Shown here piece after piece: positions 1 to 4,912 of a DNA stretch of 7,078 nucleotides (within the stretch, counting starts at the first letter, position 1; every line of letters starts with the position of its first letter). The notes beneath the pieces are model-generated. The model saw nothing but the letters and a program-made list of their open reading frames with translations, had not been told where the DNA came from and ran no database searches. The translations under genes were made by a program, and so were the position numbers. The stretch comes from Sphingomonadales bacterium (GTDB lineage: Bacteria > Pseudomonadota > Alphaproteobacteria > Sphingomonadales > Emcibacteraceae): NCBI GenBank assembly GCA_011051815.1, contig DRKK01000224.1, positions 1-7,078 of the forward strand, written 5' to 3'.

Positions 1-56
1 CATAATTAAAAAAATAACCGTATTTTCGCATTATCCGTAATATTCAGGGGATATTT

Positions 57-1610
57 ATGACCGCCAGACTAAAGAAAATCATCCTGAGCATCGCTTTTCT
101 ACCCTTGCTCATACCCACCTCCGCACAGGCCTTTGAGGCCGGAAATTTTGACGAGGCCCTCAATAATTTCATTCAACCCTTCACCAGCTTTTATGCAAAA
201 TATGTCTTCTACCCCATTGAAATCAATGGACAGGATTTGCCGCTGATCGTTGTATGGTTGGCCGCTGGCAGTATTTTCTGCACCATTTACTTTAAATTTA
301 TCAATATCCGAGGCTTTAAAACAGCCCTGAAAATTGTTCGGGGAGATTATTCCAACAAGGATAGTGCGGGCGAGGTCACCCATTTTCAGGCTCTGTCTGC
401 CGCCCTGTCCGGGACCGTCGGTCTGGGGAATATTGGCGGCGTTGCCGTGGCCATCAGCCTTGGTGGTCCGGGGGCAACCGTCTGGATGATCATAGTCGGG
501 CTGTTTGGCATGTCAGCTAAATTTGCCGAATGTACCCTTGGGGTTAAATACCGGGTAGTCCATGAGGATGGCTCCGTATCGGGTGGCCCCATGTATTACC
601 TGAAACAGGGTTTTGCCGAAAAGGGCTGGCCGCGTCTGGGCATGGCTCTGGCGGTGATTTTTTCCGTCTGTTGCGTCTTTGCCTCATTTGGCGGCGGCAA
701 TATTTTTCAGATCAGCCAAACCGTGGAACAATTCCAGATCGTCACAGCGGGGCATACAAATTTCTTCTTTGATTATCGCTGGATCTTTGGTCTGGGGATG
801 GCCATTCTTGTGGGTCTGGTCATTATCGGTGGCATCCGGTCTATTGCGAATGTGACGTCCAAACTGGTGCCGATCATGTGCGTCTTCTATCTGATTGCCG
901 CCCTCAGCATCCTGTTGGGCCGCTATGAGCAGATTCCGGAAGCCTTTATGGCCATTATCAACGGCGCCTTCACACCGGAGGCCGGATACGGCGGCCTGAT
1001 CGGGGTTATGATACAGGGCATGCGCCGGGCAACCTTTTCCAATGAAGCCGGAATCGGTTCCGCCCCTATTGCCCATGCGGCGGTTAAAACCAATGAACCG
1101 GCCACCGAGGGTCTGGTCTCCCTGCTGGAGCCATTCATTGATACGGTTGTCGTCTGTACCATGACCGCCCTTGTCATTGTCATTACCGGTGTTTACGAAC
1201 ATGGCAACGGTCTGAGCGGTGTCAAGCTGACCTCTGAGGCCTTCTCATCCGCCTATAGCTGGTTTCCGATTGTTCTGGCCATCGCGGTGTTGCTGTTTGC
1301 TTTTTCAACCATGATTACCTGGTCCTATTACGGGATAAAATCCTGGACCTTCCTGTTTGGCAAAAGCAAGAAAGTGGAAACAATCTACAAGCTATTATTC
1401 TGTAGTGTCACCGTTATCGGAGCAACCATGTCCCTGACCGAGGTGGTGAACTTCTCCGATGCGGCCAATTTTTCTATGGCAATTCCCAATCTGATCGGGG
1501 TCTTTGTTCTGGCCCCCGTTGTTCGCCAATGCCTGATCTCATTCATGGATAAAATCAAGAGCGGCGAAATCAAATCAAACAGGGAGGTTGAAGCCACCGA
1601 AAACGCTTAA
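57..1610 (+). CDS. Sodium:alanine/glycine symporter (AGCS family)
   Basis: This is a 517-residue integral inner-membrane protein, predicted to bring alanine or glycine into the cell with Na+ (or H+). Residues 110-130 carry the family signature (QALSAALSGTVGLGNIGG). The conserved stretch FSNEAGIGSAPIAHAAVKTN lies in the middle of the protein, and many hydrophobic segments run from about residue 62 to 495. Family members are usually about 450-540 residues, so the length is normal. The N-terminus (MTARLKK, then a hydrophobic run ending in SAQA at about residue 25) looks like a cleavable signal peptide followed by a short periplasmic stretch before the first core helix. The ATG at 57 has a good ribosome binding site, AGGGGA at 46-51, 5 bases upstream. 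Family assignment is firm; the exact amino acid carried is inferred. No convincing promoter is visible in the 56 bases before it. Confidence 0.93.
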   Translation: MTARLKKIILSIAFLPLLIPTSAQAFEAGNFDEALNNFIQPFTSFYAKYVFYPIEINGQDLPLIVVWLAAGSIFCTIYFKFINIRGFKTALKIVRGDYSNKDSAGEVTHFQALSAALSGTVGLGNIGGVAVAISLGGPGATVWMIIVGLFGMSAKFAECTLGVKYRVVHEDGSVSGGPMYYLKQGFAEKGWPRLGMALAVIFSVCCVFASFGGGNIFQISQTVEQFQIVTAGHTNFFFDYRWIFGLGMAILVGLVIIGGIRSIANVTSKLVPIMCVFYLIAALSILLGRYEQIPEAFMAIINGAFTPEAGYGGLIGVMIQGMRRATFSNEAGIGSAPIAHAAVKTNEPATEGLVSLLEPFIDTVVVCTMTALVIVITGVYEHGNGLSGVKLTSEAFSSAYSWFPIVLAIAVLLFAFSTMITWSYYGIKSWTFLFGKSKKVETIYKLLFCSVTVIGATMSLTEVVNFSDAANFSMAIPNLIGVFVLAPVVRQCLISFMDKIKSGEIKSNREVEATENA

Positions 1611-1725
1611 AAACAGGCATAATTTTGCCATTTTTACACAATAGTAAGATGCAAGATCAAAAATGCTTGAATTCTACCTGTGATTCGTTACAAGTTATCG
1701 GGTATTCAGAATTATTACATTTGAT

Positions 1726-1732
1726 AAAAGGA
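1726..1732 (+). promoter_or_regulatory. Ribosome binding site deciding the cytochrome c start
   Basis: AAAAGGA ends 6 bases before the ATG at 1739. It supports this start over the upstream in-frame start at 1625, which would put 38 hydrophilic residues in front of the signal peptide. Confidence 0.7.
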
Positions 1733-1738
1733 TTAAAC

Positions 1739-2119
1739 ATGAAACGTATTTTTCTAATGTTGTCAGTCGCCGTAATGGCAGCTGTGTCTCTGTCCAGCAC
1801 CTCATTTGCCGATGGCGATGCAGTAAAGGGCAAAAAAGTTTTCAAGAAATGTAAGGCCTGCCATACCGTGGATAAAGGCGGTAAAAAATTGGTTGGACCA
1901 AACCTGTTCGGCGTGGTTGGGGCCAAAGCCGGTCATATGGAAGGCTATAAATATTCCAAAGCCTTGCTTGCCTCCGGCCTGACTTGGGATGAAGAAACAC
2001 TGGACACCTGGTTGAAAAAACCCCGCGCTCTGGTCAAGAAAACAAAAATGACTTTTGCCGGCCTTAAAAAAGACAAACAAAGAGCTAATGTCATTGCCTA
2101 TCTTAAGACACTGAAATAG
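1739..2119 (+). CDS. Exported class I c-type cytochrome (c2/c550-like)
   Basis: This is a 126-residue small soluble periplasmic electron carrier. Residues 1-24 form a signal peptide (MKR, hydrophobic core, ending SFA before DGDA). The heme attachment motif CKACH occupies residues 38-42, with His42 as the axial ligand. The likely sixth ligand is Met104 in KTKMTFAGLK, the usual class I arrangement, and GPNLFGVVG (53-61) is also typical. The mature protein is very lysine-rich, which suggests a basic surface for docking with acidic redox partners. The reading frame stays open upstream to 1625, but the start at 1739 is preferred because it gives a proper signal peptide and has AAAAGGA at 1726-1732. 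It appears to be transcribed alone, with a terminator just after it. Which oxidase or reductase it serves cannot be told from the window. Confidence 0.93.
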   Translation: MKRIFLMLSVAVMAAVSLSSTSFADGDAVKGKKVFKKCKACHTVDKGGKKLVGPNLFGVVGAKAGHMEGYKYSKALLASGLTWDEETLDTWLKKPRALVKKTKMTFAGLKKDKQRANVIAYLKTLK

Positions 2120-2140
2120 ATTCTTTTAGAATTTTAAAGA

Positions 2141-2174
2141 AAACACTGGTGTCGCAAGGCTCCGGTGTTTTTTT
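2141..2174 (+). terminator. Rho-independent terminator after the cytochrome c gene
   Basis: A 9-bp stem (AAACACTGG at 2141-2149 with CCGGTGTTT at 2162-2170, including one T-G wobble) encloses a 12-base loop. The last stem bases run into an uninterrupted T tract from 2168 to 2174. It lies 22 bases after the cytochrome stop codon, so it should isolate the cytochrome transcript from the next gene. Confidence 0.85.
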
Positions 2175-2193
2175 GTCTTTCGGGGCTAATGTC

Positions 2194-2221
2194 TTGAATT
2201 TTAACCGAAAGGTTATAAATA
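2194..2221 (+). promoter_or_regulatory. Weak candidate promoter for the MlaC-like gene
   Basis: TTGAAT (2194-2199) could act as a -35 box, with TAAATA (2216-2221) 16 bases further on as a -10 box. It lies just after the terminator and 33 bases before the annotated start, where a promoter is needed. The boxes match the consensus only partly. A small hairpin with a GAAA loop (2202-2215) sits in the spacer. Confidence 0.3.
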
Positions 2222-2254
2222 ATAGAGTATGGTATAAACAAGCGCCCACAATGA

Positions 2255-3037
2255 ATGGTAATGAACATGCATAAAAATTCGACGACACATACGATCGCTC
2301 TGACGGTTCCCGCAAAATCAGCCAAAACGCTAAAGCGGATATTTATGGCGACTTTTTCGACGCTCGTTATCCTGTTCGCCCTTTTGTGGAGCCAAAATAT
2401 TTTTGCCGCTGATAAAAAAGCCAAGCTAAATGAAGATCCCGCCATACAGGCAGAGGCCGCTGATTTTATTCAGAATCTGGCCGACAAAGCCTTAGTCAGC
2501 CTCAGCCAAAAGGACGTCAGTCTGGCCGATCTGGAAGCCCGTTTCCGGGAAATTCTGGAAGAAGGCTTTGACGTAAAATATATCAGCAAGATTTCTTTGG
2601 GCCGTCACCGCAAACAGGCTTCAAAAGATGACCTGAATACCTATTACAGGCTATTTCCGGAATATCTGGTGCGGATCTATACCAGCCGCCTGACAAAGCT
2701 CGACACCAAAAAGGTCGACGTCACCAAAGTTCTGCCCAATGGCAAACGGGACATGTATGTGCGCACTATTATTACCGATGGTGAGGACAAGACGTTTGAT
2801 GTGGACTGGCGCGTACGCCCTCAAAAGACTACTGCCGAGGCCCCGGAAGACCGTCATTATAAAATCATTGATGTGAAGATTGAAGGCATCAGCATGGCGC
2901 GCACCCAACGGGACGACTTTGCCTCCCGCATTGCGGAAAGCGGTATGTCAGGATTGATTGCTTTCATGCATGACTTGGTGGATGGTAACGTCATGGTCGC
3001 CGATGGCAAAGACGACGCTAAACAAACAACCCGTTAA
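2255..3037 (+). CDS. MlaC/Ttg2D-family periplasmic phospholipid-binding protein
   Basis: This is a 260-residue protein of the MlaC (toluene-tolerance Ttg2D) family. These are periplasmic carriers that move phospholipids between the outer membrane and the inner-membrane MlaFEDB ABC transporter. Family features: the helical N-terminal half with DLEARFREILEEGFDVKYIS (92-111), the LGRHRK and YYRLFPEYLVRIYTSRL stretch (115-146), a beta-rich part (about 155-205), and the closing YKIIDVKIEGISMARTQRDDFASRI (202-226). Residues 31-52 are a hydrophobic export segment ending in FAA. The start is uncertain: ATGs at 2255, 2261 and 2267 all lack a clear ribosome binding site and give an unusually long charged lead of about 28 residues. 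The in-frame ATG at 2345 would lose the positive residues before the hydrophobic core. No mlaF, mlaE, mlaD or mlaA gene is visible, so this copy stands alone. The hopanoid-linked relative HpnM belongs to the same family and cannot be excluded. Confidence 0.85.
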   Translation: MVMNMHKNSTTHTIALTVPAKSAKTLKRIFMATFSTLVILFALLWSQNIFAADKKAKLNEDPAIQAEAADFIQNLADKALVSLSQKDVSLADLEARFREILEEGFDVKYISKISLGRHRKQASKDDLNTYYRLFPEYLVRIYTSRLTKLDTKKVDVTKVLPNGKRDMYVRTIITDGEDKTFDVDWRVRPQKTTAEAPEDRHYKIIDVKIEGISMARTQRDDFASRIAESGMSGLIAFMHDLVDGNVMVADGKDDAKQTTR

Positions 3038-3519
3038 TCAACCAATTGATCCAATGCGTAGCCCTTAAAGCCTTTGGTGGTGGCGAGGGCCACATGGCTG
3101 CTGATATTGGCAACCCCCTCCATACAGTCAATTAACTTGTCGTTCAGTTCCAAATAACGGTCCATATCCGGGCAGACAATACGCAGGAAATAATCGAAAT
3201 TTCCGCTGACCGTATAACATTCAACAATTTCGGGAAAATCATTGATCACCTTTTCAAAGGTCTTAAAATTGGTATTGGTATGGTCATGGAGGCTTACCGT
3301 CAGTAAAACCGTCACCGTCCGGCAAATCTTGTTCAGGTTAATCACCGCCATATAGGATTCAAGATAACCCTCATCCTCCAACCGCCTGACACGTTGCAGA
3401 CATGAACTGGGCGACAGGTTAACCTCGCTGGATAAATCATGGTTGGTGATACGGGCATTATTTTGCAGGATCGAAAGAATCTTCAGATCAATGCGGTCTA
3501 TAGATCGTTTTTTAGTCAT
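3034..3519 (-). CDS. Lrp/AsnC-family transcriptional regulator
   Basis: This is a 161-residue feast/famine regulator. Residues 7-60 form the DNA-binding winged helix-turn-helix (IDLKILSILQNNARITNHDLS, then SEVNLSPSSCLQRVRRLEDEG). Residues about 68-150 form the ligand-sensing RAM domain, with the typical GNFDYFLRIVCPDMDRY at 106-122. Such proteins assemble as dimers to octamers and respond to amino acids. The start at 3519 is preferred because CTACGGAG lies upstream and the family begins a few residues before the ID-LKIL motif; an upstream in-frame GTG at 3543 lacks support. It is transcribed away from the arginase/ornithine aminotransferase operon, the classic layout for an Lrp-type regulator and its target. 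I infer, but cannot show, that it senses arginine or ornithine. Its stop overlaps that of the convergent MlaC-like gene. Confidence 0.93.
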   Translation of the reverse strand: MTKKRSIDRIDLKILSILQNNARITNHDLSSEVNLSPSSCLQRVRRLEDEGYLESYMAVINLNKICRTVTVLLTVSLHDHTNTNFKTFEKVINDFPEIVECYTVSGNFDYFLRIVCPDMDRYLELNDKLIDCMEGVANISSHVALATTKGFKGYALDQLVD

Positions 3520-3528
3520 TATGTGATT

Positions 3529-3534
3529 CTCCGT
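3529..3534 (-). promoter_or_regulatory. Ribosome binding site for the Lrp/AsnC gene
   Basis: On the minus strand ACGGAG lies 9 bases before the ATG at 3519. It favours this start over the upstream GTG at 3543, which would place this site inside the coding sequence. Confidence 0.65.
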
Positions 3535-3580
3535 AGCTTTCACATATACTGGGTCTGTTGATAACTAAGGTCAGGTTTTT

Positions 3581-3680
3581 GGCGATCCATATTTTATCAC
3601 TGGCGAGGCACAGAATGCGCCGTAGTGCCATTCACTTCAAGCATTTTGTAACGCTGTCCAGTGATAAAATATGGATCGTC
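3581..3680. repeat. Arm B of the palindromic element
   Basis: The 21-bp perfect stem (3583-3603 with 3658-3678) extends outward to about 23 pairs with one G-T wobble and one G-C pair. The 54-base loop is itself structured: ACAGAATGC (3610-3618) pairs with GCATTTTGT (3641-3649) with one wobble, and AGTG (3624-3627) pairs with CACT (3633-3636) around CCATT. The arm is therefore one long interrupted hairpin. Confidence 0.85.
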
Positions 3681-3685
3681 CGCAG

Positions 3686-3783
3686 GATTTGATCATAAAG
3701 GCCCACTTTTACAGCAGTCGTCCTTGAATATACTCGCATGTCCTGCGTTCTCCTGCTTAAAATTGGGCCTTTATGATCAAACC
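3686..3783. repeat. Arm C of the palindromic element
   Basis: The 18-bp perfect stem (3688-3705 with 3764-3781) is continued, after one mismatch, by TTTTA (3707-3711) with TAAAA (3758-3762). After a bulged C, AGCAG (3713-3717) pairs with CTGCT (3753-3757). The terminal loop of about 35 bases holds TCCTGCG (3741-3747), which can instead pair with CGCAGGA (3681-3687) at the base of the arm, so two alternative folds are possible. Confidence 0.8.
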
Positions 3784-3824
3784 AACAGCCTGACCTTAGT
3801 TATCAACAGACCCTAACACATTAC

Positions 3825-3841
3825 TTTTCAATAATTTAAAA
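3825..3841. promoter_or_regulatory. AT-rich dyad, candidate Lrp/AsnC operator 1
   Basis: TTTTCAATAATTTAAAA is a 17-base dyad, symmetric in 7 of 8 pairs around its central A. It is AT-rich, as sites of Lrp-family proteins generally are, and lies between the divergent regulator gene and arginase. Binding is inferred only; AT-rich DNA produces such dyads by chance. Confidence 0.3.
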
Positions 3842-3869
3842 CTATATATCACAATAATCAAGTTCTCCG

Positions 3870-3875
3870 CATAAT
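3870..3875 (+). promoter_or_regulatory. Candidate -10 box for the arginase operon
   Basis: CATAAT matches TATAAT in 5 of 6 positions, about 100 bases upstream of the arginase start. The matching -35 region (around 3847-3852, TATCAC) is poor, as would be expected of an activator-dependent promoter but also of a false match. Confidence 0.25.
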
Positions 3876-3890
3876 ATTCGGTCATTCTTT

Positions 3891-3906
3891 TGAAATAGAA
3901 ATTTCA
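3891..3906. promoter_or_regulatory. Perfect hyphenated dyad, candidate Lrp/AsnC operator 2
   Basis: TGAAATAGAAATTTCA has perfect 6-bp arms around a 4-base centre. It lies 68 bases before the arginase ATG. Its centre is about 65 bases from that of the dyad at 3825-3841, close to six helical turns, which would suit binding by an oligomeric Lrp-type protein. Role and partner are inferred. Confidence 0.4.
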
Positions 3907-3956
3907 TTTTCTCTTTTCCGTGCAAAACTATTCAAAATATACAGAATCATGGTCAA

Positions 3957-3962
3957 AAAAGG
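3957..3962 (+). promoter_or_regulatory. Ribosome binding site for arginase
   Basis: AAAAGG lies 11 bases before the ATG at 3974, a rather long spacing. It sits within an A6-GG-T6 tract (3955-3968). It supports the ATG at 3974 over the upstream GTG at 3920. Confidence 0.5.
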
Positions 3963-3973
3963 TTTTTTATTAC

Positions 3974-4909
3974 ATGAGTCAGAAAATTTCACTGATCGGC
4001 GTGCCCAGCGATATAGGTGCCGGGGACCGAGGGGCGACCATGGGGCCGGAAGCCCTGCGCGTGGCGGGCATTGAGCGCGAGCTGACAAAACTCGGGTTTG
4101 ATGTGACAGACACGGGCAATCTGTTCGGCCCGAAAAATCCGGAGCAACCGCCAAAAAACGGTTATCGTCACCTCAGAGAAAATGTCATCTGGTGCAAGAA
4201 TATTCAGGATGCGGTATTTGAAGAAATGAACGAGGGACGCCTGCCCGTTATGCTGGGCGGCGATCATGCCATGTCCATCGGCTCCATTGCCGCCGTTGCC
4301 CGCTACTGTGCCGAACGCAAGAAAAAGCTCTGCATTATCTGGATTGATGCCCATTCTGATTTTAACACCTGCGACACCAGCCCGTCCGGCAATATTCACG
4401 GCATGCCAGTGGCGGTCGCCGCCGGATACGGTCCCAAAGAACTGCTCTCTATCGGTCATGCCATCCCCATGGTGGATGCCGCCAATATCTATCAGGTGGG
4501 TATCCGTTCCGTTGATGTGGCCGAAAAACAGCTGGTCACAGATGCGGGCGTTGTCACCTATGACATGCGTTGTATTGACGAGATCGGCATGCGTGAGGCC
4601 ATGCAACAAATTCTGGACGATGTGGCGGCCAAGGACGCCCATATCCATGTAAGCTTTGATGTGGACAGCCTGGACCCTACCATTGCCCCCGGTGTCGGCA
4701 CCACCATCCCCGGTGGCCTGACATACCGTGAGGCACAGCTATGCATGGAAATGATCCATGATTCAGGCCGCATGATCTCCCTCGACCTTATGGAAATCAA
4801 CCCGGCGCTGGACTTTCAAAACAGCACGGCGGAGCTTGCCATAGAACTGACCGTCAGCCTGTTTGGCCGTCAGATTTTCCCGCCCCATCACCATAACCGA
4901 AAAAAATAA
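3974..4909 (+). CDS. rocF: Arginase (arginine to ornithine and urea)
   Basis: This is a 311-residue cytoplasmic, manganese-dependent enzyme that hydrolyses L-arginine to L-ornithine and urea. All six metal ligands of the ureohydrolase family are present: His98 (GGDH, 95-98), Asp125, His127 and Asp129 (DAHSD), and Asp229 and Asp231 (FDVDSLDP). Arginine-contacting residues also match, with Asn131, Ser138 and His142 in the NTCDTSPSGNIHG stretch. Arginase rather than agmatinase is favoured by SPSGNIHGMP, APGVGTTIPGGLTYREA (238-254), EINPALD (274-280) and SLFGRQI near the C-terminus. The length matches bacterial arginases. The C-terminus is His- and basic-rich (PPHHHNRKK). The ATG at 3974 is chosen because the core fold (KISLIGVPSD) begins at once. 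It is first in an operon with ornithine aminotransferase, 3 bases downstream, and opposite an Lrp-type regulator. Confidence 0.96.
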   Translation: MSQKISLIGVPSDIGAGDRGATMGPEALRVAGIERELTKLGFDVTDTGNLFGPKNPEQPPKNGYRHLRENVIWCKNIQDAVFEEMNEGRLPVMLGGDHAMSIGSIAAVARYCAERKKKLCIIWIDAHSDFNTCDTSPSGNIHGMPVAVAAGYGPKELLSIGHAIPMVDAANIYQVGIRSVDVAEKQLVTDAGVVTYDMRCIDEIGMREAMQQILDDVAAKDAHIHVSFDVDSLDPTIAPGVGTTIPGGLTYREAQLCMEMIHDSGRMISLDLMEINPALDFQNSTAELAIELTVSLFGRQIFPPHHHNRKK

Positions 4910-4912
4910 ACC

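Larger units (their letters stand above)
3551..3813. repeat. 263-bp palindromic element with 25-bp terminal inverted repeats (MITE-like, three-way-junction fold)
   Basis: Bases 3551-3575 (starting GGGTCTGTTGATAACT) are the perfect reverse complement of 3789-3813, giving 25-bp ends. Inside lie two further long inverted repeats, 3583-3603 with 3658-3678 (21 bp perfect) and 3688-3705 with 3764-3781 (18 bp perfect). The order is A-B-B'-C-C'-A', so a single strand folds into a three-way junction with short linkers (TTTTT, then CGCAGGA, then CCAACAG). There is no transposase and no recognisable domain. No target-site duplication of 3 bases or more is evident: the left flank ends CATATACT and the right begins TAACACAT. 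It fills most of the gap between two divergent genes. The structure fits a non-autonomous transposable element (MITE) or a REP/BIME-like structured repeat. I do not recognise the family, and no second copy is in this window. Confidence 0.9.

Noticed and set aside
684..1202. A 172-codon minus-strand frame inside the symporter gene.
   Set aside because: Shadow of the symporter, with no recognisable domain and a composition typical of an antisense frame.
1616..1635. Possible terminator after the symporter gene (GGCA, 6-base loop, TGCC, then ATTTTT).
   Set aside because: The stem has only 4 bp, too weak to call a terminator with confidence, although the position fits.
1660..1720. Promoter for the cytochrome c gene (TTGAAT at 1667 or TTACAA at 1688 as -35).
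   Set aside because: Neither has a convincing -10 box at a proper distance.
1625..1738. Longer cytochrome c start giving 38 extra N-terminal residues.
   Set aside because: It would bury the signal peptide, and the start at 1739 has a good ribosome binding site.
3551..3813. CRISPR array, tRNA or known riboswitch as an explanation of the palindromic region.
   Set aside because: There are no regularly spaced direct repeats, no tRNA-like cloverleaf of the right size, and no riboswitch motif I recognise; the nested inverted repeats with perfect ends fit a mobile or structured repeat better.
3882..4154. Open reading frame of 90 codons on the minus strand overlapping the arginase start.
   Set aside because: It overlaps the strongly supported arginase gene and the regulatory gap, has no recognisable domain and reads as a shadow frame.
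3989..4648. A 219-codon minus-strand frame inside arginase.
   Set aside because: It mirrors the coding bias of arginase on the other strand, and the arginase metal-binding motifs prove the plus strand is coding.
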